Numbered from the stretch's first letter, positions 6,522 to 14,457 are shown. The stretch is DNA of 37,957 bases from DASVVT01 sp036386415 (GCA_036386415.1 DASVVT010000087.1:1-37957), one strand, 5' to 3'. The notes: generated from the letters alone by a model not told the origin. A program made the numbers and translations.

Positions 6522-6584
6522 TTAGACCACCAATGGCGGTAATTTACTCAATTTTTGCGCCTTTTACCGCGTCACGCGGTCTAA
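6522..6584. repeat. 63-bp inverted repeat upstream of the first cassette
   Basis: Outer ends TTAGACC (6522-6528) and GGTCTAA (6578-6584) are complementary, with inner GGCGGTAATTTAC and TTTTACCGC. The right arm TACCGCGTCACGCGGTCTAA (6565-6584) is itself a hairpin, and its exact reverse complement occurs at 27860-27879 in the second island. Size, end sequences and spacing match the 27860-27921 element, so the two belong to one small repeat family. Confidence 0.8.
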
Positions 6585-6644
6585 CCCCTCAAAAAGCGTG
6601 ACTTTTATCGCTCATTCATTCCTGCTCTTGTAAGCCTATGCAGA

Positions 6645-6851
6645 TCACTTCTTACCGCCCTTCTTCATACTCACCTTAGAAGCTACCTCAGCTTTAGCCT
6701 TTGATGGTCTGCCAGGTTTGCGGTCTTTGATCATACTCAGATCACCTTCGTCGATCACATAACTCCCACCAATCTTCTGAGCAGGTAATCGCCCTCCTCT
6801 GATTAACACCTGAACTCGCGTGATATGGATGCCTGGTTTCTCTGCCGCATC
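6645..6851 (-). pseudogene. 5'-truncated excisionase-like HTH gene
   Basis: The reverse strand from 6851 encodes DAAEKPGIHITRVQVLIRGG, then RLPAQKIGGSYVIDEGDL and a basic tail KPGRPSKAKAEVASKV, ending at TGA 6645-6647. This is the helix-turn-helix core of small MerR/excisionase-type proteins (ITRVQVLIRGGRLPA is the recognition helix and wing). The frame is closed by a stop directly upstream of DAAEK and no ATG is available, so the first 5-10 residues are missing. They end exactly where the remnant of an integrase tail begins on the other strand. Probably the former excisionase or regulator of the tRNA-Thr(TGT) element. Confidence 0.65.
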
Positions 6852-6901
6852 TCATGCAAGAGGCCGCTTCAGAAAAGCTAGAGGCTATCCTTTTTGGCTG
6901 A
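6836..6901 (+). pseudogene. Remnant C-terminus of a tyrosine integrase
   Basis: The plus strand reads LPHLMQEAASEKLEAILFG then TGA (6899-6901). It aligns with the end of the integrase in the second island (LPSMQQAATGKLESILFKRT). Position and orientation relative to the neighbouring tRNA-Thr are the same in both islands. Everything upstream of these roughly 20 codons has been deleted. Confidence 0.75.
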
Positions 6902-6920
6902 TGTGGCACACCCCACTAAA

Positions 6921-6942
6921 TTGGCACACTATAGGCACACAA
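6921..6942. repeat. 22-bp att/arm-type repeat, copy 1
   Basis: The forward strand starts TTGGCACACTATAGG and ends CACACAA. The exact reverse complement lies at 25248-25269. It holds two inverted GTGTGCC-type words; a third (GGTGTGCCACA on the reverse strand) lies at 6902-6912. In both islands it sits between the tRNA-proximal hairpin and the end of the integrase gene, as expected for integrase arm-binding sites in an attachment region. Confidence 0.75.
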
Positions 6943-6950
6943 GACTAAGA

Positions 6951-6973
6951 AGGGCATCCACGAGGGATGCCCT
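6951..6973 (-). terminator. Hairpin after tRNA-Thr(TGT)
   Basis: AGGGCATCC (6951-6959) and GGATGCCCT (6965-6973) form a perfect 9-bp stem with a 5-base loop, 17 bases after the tRNA CCA. No strong T-run follows. A hairpin of the same size lies after tRNA-Thr(CGT). Confidence 0.65.
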
Positions 6974-6989
6974 AACTTATTGATTCTAT

Positions 6990-7064
6990 TGGAGCCGGTG
7001 GAGGGATTTGAACCCCCGACCCGCAGTTTACAAAACTGCCGCTCTACCCCTGAGCTACACCGGC
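6990..7064 (-). tRNA. tRNA-Thr (anticodon TGT)
   Basis: Reverse strand: acceptor GCCGGTG/CACCGGC, D arm AGCTCAGGGGTAGAGC, anticodon stem GCAGT/ACTGC with loop TTTGTAA (anticodon TGT, reads ACA), T arm with GGGTTCAAATCCC, discriminator T and encoded CCA (6990-6992). It borders the first island and is its likely integration target. Confidence 0.96.
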
Positions 7065-7079
7065 CCGTGTAGTTCGTGG

Positions 7080-7108
7080 ATACTACCAATAGGCCAACAT
7101 ATACGCAA
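7080..7108 (-). promoter_or_regulatory. Probable promoter of tRNA-Thr(TGT)
   Basis: TTGCGT (7103-7108) and TAGTAT (7080-7085) on the reverse strand with a 17-base spacer; the predicted start lies a few bases before the tRNA. Same architecture as the tuf operon promoter. No other feature is seen between 7109 and 7340. Confidence 0.55.
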
Positions 7109-7358
7109 GTTTCGATGCTATTTCAGTGTTTCGGGCATCCTCTGTTTAACAAAGGCCAAAGAATTGTGTTGACGGTTTTGCGCGCCGCGCAGTAGGATTA
7201 GAGCAGCCTTTCGGGCGGCGAAGGCGTTCAGAAGAATCGCCCGCTTGCTCGCTGCTTCCGCCCTTTCGGCGCTCGGCGTGAAGCCGTGAGCCGTGCCGGA
7301 GAGACCAATCAATAGTTAACCCCAACAGCATTCCCTGAAAAAGGTAAGGAGATATCTC

Positions 7359-8393
7359 GTGCATACCAGTATCTTTAATAAGAGCGTGGCTCTATCGCTT
7401 GCGCTCTTCACGTGCGGATTGATCAATGTGGTAAGCGCGCAAACGTCCGATAGCAGCAGCGCCTCTACGGAGAGCGCGCAGCAGCAACGGCAACCTGTCG
7501 TCACGGCGTCGGACGAGAGGCGAGACCCTGCGCTGGCCGCCGGTCGAACGGAGCTTTATTGTGCTGGCTTCATACAGTATGCGCCTGCCCCGAACGATCT
7601 ACAGATCGTCGGCGGCGAAGAGGAGCAGGAGCAGCGCGTCTACGGCGAAGGCGATTACGTTTACATCAACGCCGGTTCACAGCAGGGCGTCGGCGTCGGC
7701 CAGGAGTTCTCTGTCATACGCCCGCGCGGGCAATTCAAAAGCAAGTTCAGCGAGAAGGATGGCTGGCTCGGCGTCTACACACAGGAGCTAGGCCAGTTGC
7801 GCGTGATCGACGTGAAAGACCGCGCCTCGGTCGCCGTCGTCACCCACTCTTGCGAGACAATACTGCTGGGCGACCTGCTCAGGGCAGCCCCGCAGCGCGT
7901 CTCCCCGACGGAGCGTATGGAGATCGGCCTTGATCGTTTCGCTGATCCGAGCGGCAAACAAAAAGGGCGCATCGTGCTCGCGCGCGACGGGCGGGAGATG
8001 GTTTCCAGAAGCCAGGTCGTCTACATAGACCTCGGCACAGAGGACAGCATCAAGCCCGGCGACTTTTTCACCATCTACCGCCCCCTTGGGCGCGGGAACA
8101 TCACACGCTTCCGTGATGAAGAGATCACGCCTGCGGCCAGCGGCGGTTTTGAAAGCGAGCGCTTCAAGGGCGGTAAGTTTTCCATCAAGGCGCAGCGCGT
8201 CAAAAAACCGAATACCAATGGCGTCTACGGTCCCATCATCAGCACCATCGATGTGAAGAATAATCGCCCCCGCCTTCCGCGCAAGATCGTCGGTGAACTG
8301 GTCGTGCTAAGCGTGCAGCGGCGCACCGCGACCGCCGTCATCACACGCGTCGCGCAGGAAGTCCACACGGGCGACCACGTAGAACTTCAATAA
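7359..8393 (+). CDS. Secreted protein with two FlgT-C-like modules
   Basis: 344 residues from a GTG start with AAGGAG 8 bases upstream. Signal peptide (VALSLALFTCGLINVVSAQ, cut near residue 28), a Ser/Gln-rich linker, then two related modules: YVYINAGSQQGVGVGQEFSV (about 101-120) and VVYIDLGTEDSIKPGDFFTI (about 221-240), each of the type V-x-I-x-x-G-x-x-x-G-x-x-x-G-x-x-F-x-V. This resembles the C-terminal domain of FlgT and other envelope proteins. No flagellar genes are near, so a general cell-envelope role is more likely. The stop codon lies within an inverted repeat (8391-8490) that may end transcription against convergent pgsA. Confidence 0.82.
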   Translation: MHTSIFNKSVALSLALFTCGLINVVSAQTSDSSSASTESAQQQRQPVVTASDERRDPALAAGRTELYCAGFIQYAPAPNDLQIVGGEEEQEQRVYGEGDYVYINAGSQQGVGVGQEFSVIRPRGQFKSKFSEKDGWLGVYTQELGQLRVIDVKDRASVAVVTHSCETILLGDLLRAAPQRVSPTERMEIGLDRFADPSGKQKGRIVLARDGREMVSRSQVVYIDLGTEDSIKPGDFFTIYRPLGRGNITRFRDEEITPAASGGFESERFKGGKFSIKAQRVKKPNTNGVYGPIISTIDVKNNRPRLPRKIVGELVVLSVQRRTATAVITRVAQEVHTGDHVELQ

Positions 8394-8490
8394 ACGCAGA
8401 GAACGCAAAGTCTGGGACACAAAGGGCGCAGAGAGCTTCAACACTCTCTGCGCCCTTTGCGTCTTCTTCCTTAGCGTCCTTTGCGTTTAA
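8391..8490. repeat. Inverted repeat of GCAAAGG-type units
   Basis: TAAACGCAGAGAACGCAAAG at the left pairs with CGTCCTTTGCGTTTAA at the right; the centre AAAGGGCGCAGAGAG / CTCTCTGCGCCCTTT pairs perfectly across an 8-base loop. It lies between convergent genes and includes the stop codon of the upstream one. Member of the GCAAAGG family also found at 9351, 14803, 19232, 30755 and, more loosely, 34464. Confidence 0.85.
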
Positions 8491-8500
8491 TTCTTCCCTC

Positions 8501-9247
8501 TCATCTCTTCACGGTGGCGGCATGTGTTTGCGGGGTCGTGGCGGCGCGTGGCGCGTCGCTCTCCGGCGTGATGCCTTGCACCACGGCGCGGTAGAAGGCG
8601 CGGAAGTAATCATACATGGAGAGGATCGCCGAGAGCACGACGACCCACAGCATGGCGCGTCCCATCGTGTAGAGCAGCACCTGCCAGTCGGTCGCGCTTG
8701 TGGCACCCTGTCCCAGCAGATGATGTATTGCCGTGCGCAGCTCTGGCACGGTCCAGAACTGTATGGCCGGGAAGGGGCGCGGGAAGTTCGACACGGGTGG
8801 CTTACCGGAGACGCTTGAGACGATCAAGAGCGCCACGGTCACAACCTGCACCATCATCTTGAACTTTCCCATGCGTGAGGCCGCGATCACTACCCCATCA
8901 GCCGCCGCAATCGAGCGCAAGCCCGACACGGCAAACTCACGCCCGATGATGATGACCACAGCCCAGGCTGGCGCGAGCTGATTCTCGACCAGCGAGATCA
9001 GCGCAGCGGAGATGAGCAGCTTGTCTGCAATCGGATCGAGGAGTTTGCCGAGGCGTGAGACCTGATGGCGGCTACGTGCGATGCGGCCGTCGAAGTAATC
9101 CGTCAGGGCGGCGGCGAGAAAGAGCGCGACGCCGACGATGTGGCGCGGCGCGCCGAGCCAGTTCTCTGAAAAAGGTGTCAAAAGCACCACAACCAGAAAT
9201 GGCACGACGAAGATGCGCGACAGCGTCAATGCGTTCGGAAGATTCAT
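8501..9247 (-). CDS. pgsA: CDP-diacylglycerol--glycerol-3-phosphate 3-phosphatidyltransferase
   Basis: 248 residues; an integral membrane enzyme of the CDP-alcohol phosphotransferase family that makes phosphatidylglycerol phosphate, the committed step to phosphatidylglycerol and cardiolipin. The full family motif is present: D50-x2-D53-G54-x2-A57-R58-x8-G67-x3-D71-x3-D75. The start MNLPNALTLSRIF is typical for PgsA. Hydrophobic segments lie at about 12-24, 36-49, 77-93, 120-136 and 196-214. The protein is somewhat longer than E. coli PgsA (182), with an extra loop at about 140-185 and a longer C-terminal tail. Convergent with the FlgT-like gene and transcribed away from uvrA. Confidence 0.93.
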   Translation of the reverse strand: MNLPNALTLSRIFVVPFLVVVLLTPFSENWLGAPRHIVGVALFLAAALTDYFDGRIARSRHQVSRLGKLLDPIADKLLISAALISLVENQLAPAWAVVIIIGREFAVSGLRSIAAADGVVIAASRMGKFKMMVQVVTVALLIVSSVSGKPPVSNFPRPFPAIQFWTVPELRTAIHHLLGQGATSATDWQVLLYTMGRAMLWVVVLSAILSMYDYFRAFYRAVVQGITPESDAPRAATTPQTHAATVKR

Positions 9248-9350
9248 GCTCTTTTAGTCAGCGGTCAGTAATTTTCCTTCTACGAAGGTGGCTGCTAGAT
9301 ATTAGCAGAAATTGCCAGATTGGCTGAAAGATTCAGGCCGGGAAAGATGG

Positions 9351-9440
9351 TTTAAACGCAAAGGGCGGAAAGGAGGAAGATGCAGAGGGCGCAGAGAATC
9401 TGCTCCTTTGCGAAGCCCTTTGCGTCCTTTGCGTTTAAAT
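9351..9440. repeat. Inverted repeat of GCAAAGG-type units
   Basis: TTTAAACGCAAAGG (9351-9364) and CCTTTGCGTTTAAA (9426-9439) pair perfectly; GCAGAGGGCGCAGAG and related units lie between them. It lies between the divergent genes pgsA and uvrA, and is not obviously a terminator here. The rest of 9248-9553 shows no clear promoter. Confidence 0.8.
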
Positions 9441-9553
9441 CTCTTCGATACCCTGCTGCTGCCTTGCCTGCACAGCCGCGAGCCGTTAAAATTGTTGTTT
9501 CTGCGCTGGCTCCTGCTCTCCTCTATGGGCAGTGCAGTTTAATTTTAATCATC

Positions 9554-12421
9554 ATGGCAATTGATCGTATCACCGTGCGCGGTGCGCGCCAGCACAACCT
9601 CAAAGACATTAACGTGGAGATTCCGCGCGACCGTTTGACAGTCATCACGGGGCTTTCCGGTTCGGGCAAATCCTCGCTCGCCTTCGACACCATTTACGCC
9701 GAAGGGCAGCGCCGCTACGTCGAATCGCTCTCGGCCTACGCGCGTCAGTTTCTGGATCAACTGGAAAAGCCGGACGTGGATTCGATAGACGGTCTCTCGC
9801 CCGCCATCTCCATCGAGCAGAAGACTGTCTCGCGCAGCCCGCGCTCGACCGTCGGGACGGTCACGGAAGTCTACGACTACCTGCGTCTGCTCTTTTCATC
9901 CATCGGCCAGCCGCACTGCCACATCTGCGGCGCGCCGATCACGCGCCAGAGCGTCGAACAGATCGTCAGCAACGTGCTTGCTCTGCCCACAGGCGAGCGC
10001 GTGATGATCCTCGCGCCCATCGTGCGCGGGCGCAAGGGCGAGTTCAAGAAGGAGATTGAAAAGCTCGCCAAAGACGGATTCCTGCGCGCGCGCGTTGATG
10101 GTGAGCTGCTTTCGCTCGACGAAGAGATACGCCTCGACAAGCGTCGTAATCATACGATTGAGGCCGTCGTTGACCGCCTGCTCATCAAGCCGGGCATCGA
10201 AGCCAGGCTCTCCGAGTCTATCCGTACGGCTTTGAAGCTGACGGGCGGCGCGGTGCTCGTCGCGGTCGTCGATGGCGAAGAGAAGCTCTATTCCGAACGC
10301 ATGGCGTGCGTCAATTGCGGCATCAACGTGCCGCCGCTTGAGCCGCGCTCCTTCTCCTTCAATTCAGCCTACGGCGCATGCAAGCGTTGCCACGGACTCG
10401 GCACAGTCCTGGAAGTCGATCCGGCCAAGCTCATTTCGGACGCGAAGCTTTCGGCAGATAAGCTGACGTTCGTCGAGGCGGCGGATCGTCAGACCTCCTC
10501 CTATCTGCGCCATGCGCTCCTCGCCGTCATCAAGCATTTCAGCGCAGACCCACAAAAACCTTTCAATGAGTTGCCATTGGAAGTGCGCGATGCGTTCTTC
10601 TACGGGACAAACGGCCAACTGCTTTTCCGCCAGGGCGCTTACACCTACCAGAGCGACTGGAAGGGCGCTGTGCGCGTGGTGCGTGAGCGTATGGTGGACG
10701 CCTCTTCGGAAAAGGTCAGGCTCGCGCTCGAAGAACTGGTCTCGCCGGTCACATGTCCGGACTGCGAGGGTCGCCGCCTGCAACCCGAATCGCTCGCCGT
10801 GCGCCTTGGTGGTCGCGGCATCGCAGATTACACGGCGTTGCCGATTGAAGAAGCTGTGCGCGCTTTCGACCAGATCAAGCTCAGCGAGCGTGAGGAGCAG
10901 ATTGCCGGACTCGTCCTGCGCGAGATCAAGAATCGTATGCGCTTTCTGGAAACGGTCGGTCTCGGCTATCTGACACTGGATCGCACCTCGGCCACGCTTT
11001 CGGGCGGCGAAGGCCAGCGCATACGCCTCGCCACGCAGATCGGCTCGCAACTGCGCGGCGTGCTCTATGTCCTGGACGAGCCGTCAATCGGCCTCCATCC
11101 ACGCGATAATCAGAAGCTCTTGGGGACGCTCTGCGCGCTGCGCGACCTTGGCAACACTGTCCTCGTCGTCGAACACGACGAGGAGACGATCCGCCGCGCA
11201 GACTACGTTGTAGACCTTGGGCCGGGGGCGGGCGCGCACGGCGGCGAGATGGTCGCGCAGGGCACGCCCGATGAAGTCTCCTGCAATCCGGAATCTGTGA
11301 CGGGGCTCTACATCTGCGGCGCGCGCGAGATCAGCGTGCCCCGGCAGAGGCGCGCACCCAACGGCAAGGCGATCACAGTGCGCGGTGCGCGCGCCAACAA
11401 TCTGAAAGAGATCGACGTCACTTTTCCATTGGGGTTGTTCACAGTCGTGACGGGCGTTTCCGGCTCGGGCAAATCGACGCTCGTCGATGACATACTCTAT
11501 CGCGCGCTCGCGCGCCATCTCTACGGCTCGCTCGCAGAGCCGGGCGCTTACACGGCGATTGAAGGCTTGGAGCACGTAGACAAGGTGATCGAGATCGACC
11601 AGTCGCCCATCGGTCGCACGCCGCGCTCTAACCCCGCGACCTACACGGGACTCTTCACGCCGATCCGCGAGCTGTACGCGATGCTGCCGGAGTCGCGTGA
11701 GCGCGGCTACAAGCCTGGCCGTTTCTCCTTTAACGTCAAAGGCGGACGCTGCGAAGCCTGCGAGGGCGATGGCATGAAGCGCATCGAGATGAATTTTCTG
11801 CCTGACGTTTATGTCCTCTGCGATGTCTGTCGCGGCGCGCGCTACAACCGCGAGACGCTCTCGGTCAAGTACAAGGGTAAATCCATCGCAGAGCTTTTAG
11901 ACACGACGGTCGAAGAAGCGCTACCGCTTCTGGAAAACATCCCGCAGATCAAGCAGAAGTTGCAGACCCTTCTGGATGTGGGACTGGGATACATCAAGTT
12001 GGGGCAGTCTGCGACGACGCTTTCCGGCGGCGAGGCGCAGCGCATCAAGCTCGCCAAAGAGCTCTCGAAACGCGCCACCGGGCGCACCATCTACATTCTG
12101 GACGAGCCGACCACCGGCCTTCACTTCGCAGACGTACATAAGCTCCTCGACGTGCTCCAACGCCTCGTCAGCCTCGGCAACACGGTCATCATCATCGAGC
12201 ACAACCTAGACGTCATCAAGAGCGCCGACTACATCGTAGACCTCGGCCCCGAAGGCGGCTCGCACGGCGGTCGCCTCGTCGCCAACGGCACGCCCGAAGA
12301 GGTCGTCCGCGCCCGCAAGTCACATACAGGCCAGGCGCTTCGCCCGCTACTCAACGGCCGCGTCGCTTCGCGCAATGGCAACGGCACGACAACACGCCGC
12401 GAGCGGAAGAAGATCGCGTGA
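9554..12421 (+). CDS. uvrA: Excinuclease ABC subunit A
   Basis: 955 residues, the normal UvrA length. UvrA is the damage-sensing ABC ATPase dimer of nucleotide excision repair, loading UvrB onto lesions. Visible elements: first Walker A GLSGSGKSS (about 31-39), zinc module C-x2-C ... C-x2-C from CVNCGINVPPLEPRSF to CKRCHG, signature LSGGEGQRIRLA, second Walker A GVSGSGKST, second zinc module CEACEGDGMKR ... CDVCRG, signature LSGGEAQRIKLA and Walker B IYILDEPTTGLHFAD. The ATG at 9554 (MAIDRITVRGARQHNL) matches the family start; the open frame extends 58 codons upstream but that part covers the inverted repeat and is not conserved. lexA is at 34534, but no SOS operator can be named before uvrA. 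Confidence 0.97.
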   Translation: MAIDRITVRGARQHNLKDINVEIPRDRLTVITGLSGSGKSSLAFDTIYAEGQRRYVESLSAYARQFLDQLEKPDVDSIDGLSPAISIEQKTVSRSPRSTVGTVTEVYDYLRLLFSSIGQPHCHICGAPITRQSVEQIVSNVLALPTGERVMILAPIVRGRKGEFKKEIEKLAKDGFLRARVDGELLSLDEEIRLDKRRNHTIEAVVDRLLIKPGIEARLSESIRTALKLTGGAVLVAVVDGEEKLYSERMACVNCGINVPPLEPRSFSFNSAYGACKRCHGLGTVLEVDPAKLISDAKLSADKLTFVEAADRQTSSYLRHALLAVIKHFSADPQKPFNELPLEVRDAFFYGTNGQLLFRQGAYTYQSDWKGAVRVVRERMVDASSEKVRLALEELVSPVTCPDCEGRRLQPESLAVRLGGRGIADYTALPIEEAVRAFDQIKLSEREEQIAGLVLREIKNRMRFLETVGLGYLTLDRTSATLSGGEGQRIRLATQIGSQLRGVLYVLDEPSIGLHPRDNQKLLGTLCALRDLGNTVLVVEHDEETIRRADYVVDLGPGAGAHGGEMVAQGTPDEVSCNPESVTGLYICGAREISVPRQRRAPNGKAITVRGARANNLKEIDVTFPLGLFTVVTGVSGSGKSTLVDDILYRALARHLYGSLAEPGAYTAIEGLEHVDKVIEIDQSPIGRTPRSNPATYTGLFTPIRELYAMLPESRERGYKPGRFSFNVKGGRCEACEGDGMKRIEMNFLPDVYVLCDVCRGARYNRETLSVKYKGKSIAELLDTTVEEALPLLENIPQIKQKLQTLLDVGLGYIKLGQSATTLSGGEAQRIKLAKELSKRATGRTIYILDEPTTGLHFADVHKLLDVLQRLVSLGNTVIIIEHNLDVIKSADYIVDLGPEGGSHGGRLVANGTPEEVVRARKSHTGQALRPLLNGRVASRNGNGTTTRRERKKIA

Positions 12422-12469
12422 TATACTCGCGTGCGCGATGATCTAATGTAGAAGGAGCGGTATCCGTCC

Positions 12470-13435
12470 GTGTCAATTTATGAAGATGATGTGCGACCGC
12501 TCGGTCTGGAAGATGTCAGCACCTATGCGCTCGCGTCGCGTCCGAGCAAAGTGACGGTCGCAGATTTCGCGCGCCCCGTCACAGCGAGCGCATCGGTGAA
12601 AGATTTCCTACGCTCACTTCCAAATATTCTCGCTGTCCAGAGTTTGCGCGACGTGGCCGCGCAGATCAGGCGCGCGCGCGAGCTTCACAAGCCCGTCATC
12701 TGGGGCATCGGCGGCCACGTCATCAAGACGGGGCTCGCACCCGTCATTATTGATCTCATGCGGCGAGGGTTCGTGACGGGCGTCGCCGCGAACGGTTCTG
12801 TGCTGGTGCACGATGCGGAGATTGCGTTGGTCGGCTCGACTTCAGAGGATGTTGACGCGAGTTTGGGCGCAGGAGCGTTTGGCGCGGCTGAAGAGACCGG
12901 AAAGCTTCTCAACGCGGCGGCGCGTGAGGGCGCGCTTGAGGGCATCGGTCTGGGTGAAGCGATGGGACGCGCGCTGGTCGCGTCTGATCCTCCGAATAAA
13001 GATTATTCCCTGCTCTGCGCAGCCTATCAAGAGCGCGTCCCCGTCACGGCGCACGTGACGATAGGCGCGGACATAGCCCATTTTCACCCGGGCGCGGACG
13101 GCGCTTCCCTGGGCGCGACGACACACACAGACTTTCGCCTGCTCGCGGAGATGGTGCGCCGCATCAACGGCGGCGGCGTTTATCTGAACATCGGCTCGGC
13201 GGTCGTGCTGCCCGAGATATTTCTGAAGGCCGTCACGCTAGTGCGCAACCTCGGCCACCCGCTCACGGATTTCACCACCGCCAACTTCGACTTCATACAA
13301 TCCTATCGCCCGCTCACCAACGTCGTGCGACGCCCGACCGCTGGCGGCGCAGGTCGCGGCTACTCCATCATAGGCCATCACGAGTTGACCATCCCACTGC
13401 TCGCCGCAGAGCTTCTTTGCGGGATTAGTCAGTAG
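12470..13435 (+). CDS. Deoxyhypusine-synthase-like protein (conserved hypothetical)
   Basis: 321 residues from a GTG start; GAAGGAG lies 12 bases upstream. The sequence GIGGHVIKTGLAPVIIDLM, then AANGSVLVHDAEIALVGSTS with EDVDASLGAGAFG, and a C-terminal block GGGVYLNIGSAVVLPEIFLK, TANFDFIQSYRPLTNVVRRP and GYSIIGHHELTIPLL form a well conserved bacterial family that I associate with the deoxyhypusine synthase (Rossmann-like, NAD-binding) superfamily. The WGK active-site lysine motif of true deoxyhypusine synthase is not seen, so the reaction is unknown. It starts 48 bases after uvrA on the same strand and may be co-transcribed. The 3' end lies in an inverted repeat. Confidence 0.7.
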   Translation: MSIYEDDVRPLGLEDVSTYALASRPSKVTVADFARPVTASASVKDFLRSLPNILAVQSLRDVAAQIRRARELHKPVIWGIGGHVIKTGLAPVIIDLMRRGFVTGVAANGSVLVHDAEIALVGSTSEDVDASLGAGAFGAAEETGKLLNAAAREGALEGIGLGEAMGRALVASDPPNKDYSLLCAAYQERVPVTAHVTIGADIAHFHPGADGASLGATTHTDFRLLAEMVRRINGGGVYLNIGSAVVLPEIFLKAVTLVRNLGHPLTDFTTANFDFIQSYRPLTNVVRRPTAGGAGRGYSIIGHHELTIPLLAAELLCGISQ

Positions 13436-13532
13436 TCAGTTGTCAGTTGTTTGTGTAGCGAGCCTGGCGCCAATAAGGTTCAGGTGTCGGAAGCCGAACA
13501 ACGGACAACTGACCACGGACTACGGACAACTT
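13425..13532. repeat. Inverted repeat of AGTCAGT-type heptads between convergent genes
   Basis: TTAGTCAGTAGTCAGTTGTC at the left is complementary, with several mismatches, to GACAACTGACCACGGACTAC at the right (to 13532), which is followed by TTTTTA. It overlaps the stop codon of the deoxyhypusine-synthase-like gene and abuts the stop of the methyltransferase gene, so it is well placed as a bidirectional terminator. Confidence 0.75.
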
Positions 13533-13533
13533 T

Positions 13534-14457
13534 TTACTTCTTTTCTGCCAGAACGAAGATGTGCTTGCGGTCATCTGCGAAGTCGAGATGCCAGTGGGGT
13601 TCTGCGCGCTGAATGCTTAAACCGGCTTTTTCGCAGAGGAGGTGTAAATCCTCGACACGGCTTAATGATTGAATGTGCGCAGGGGTGTGGCTTTCCATCG
13701 GCATGGTGAGGATGAGGTGTCCCGTTGGCCGGAGCACACGGGCGATCTCTCGCAGAACAGATTCAGGGTCGGGCGTATGCTCGATTACTTCGGAGGCTAT
13801 CACCAGGTTCAGCGAAGCATCCGCGTAGGGCAGACGACTGATGTTGCCTGCGCAGAAGTCTGCTCGCCCTGCGACGCCCTTATGCTGCGCCAGGCGGCGC
13901 GCATAATCGACAGCCGTATGGCTAATATCCAGTCCATGTCCCGTCCACAGGGGTCTCCTCATCAGAACATCTGAGAGGATCACACCAGCCCCGCATCCGA
14001 GGTCTGCGACTACGGCGTGCTCGTTTGTAGCTGTGGCTTCGATGAATTTTTCGATGAATTTCAAACGGGCGACAGCCGAGGGCTGCAAGGCGAAGGTGAA
14101 GTGCGTGACCACCGGATAGAAGGGTTGTTCGTAGATGAGGCGTCGCGCTTCGTCAAAAGGCAGGTGGTCTTCTTTCTTCAGTCTCAATTCAACGTAGCGG
14201 CGCAGGTGGCGCGCGATTTCCTGGGGCGATAAACGGGAGACGGCAAAGATGTCTGCGAGAACCAGGTCAGCTTTCTTCCACATCGCAGACGTGTCGCCAC
14301 CGAAGCAGCGCGCCAGCCCCGGCCCTATTCCGACGTAAAGCGTCAGGCAGATACGCTCCCACAGGGTCGCGAAGGCCGCATAGGCTTCCGCCAGATCGAG
14401 ACAGTGCCGATGTATGCCAAGCCTTGTTCTCCTGAACAGTGCCACTTCAATTGTCAA
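13534..14457 (-). CDS. Class I SAM-dependent methyltransferase
   Basis: 307 residues from a TTG start at 14457 preceded by GGAGGAG at 8-9 bases. Residues about 1-125 are a helical extension with no clear match; the methyltransferase domain follows: motif I VVADLGCGAGVIL (about 149-161), motif II acidic residue in GHGLDISHTAVDYARRL, and the motif IV/post-IV region ASLNLVIASEVIEHTPDPES with VLREIARVLRPTGHLILTM, typical of the Methyltransf_11 group. The C-terminus (PHWHLDFADDRKHIFVLAEK) is predicted to cap the domain. The substrate is unknown. Convergent with the gene at 12470. Confidence 0.85.
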   Translation of the reverse strand: MTIEVALFRRTRLGIHRHCLDLAEAYAAFATLWERICLTLYVGIGPGLARCFGGDTSAMWKKADLVLADIFAVSRLSPQEIARHLRRYVELRLKKEDHLPFDEARRLIYEQPFYPVVTHFTFALQPSAVARLKFIEKFIEATATNEHAVVADLGCGAGVILSDVLMRRPLWTGHGLDISHTAVDYARRLAQHKGVAGRADFCAGNISRLPYADASLNLVIASEVIEHTPDPESVLREIARVLRPTGHLILTMPMESHTPAHIQSLSRVEDLHLLCEKAGLSIQRAEPHWHLDFADDRKHIFVLAEKK

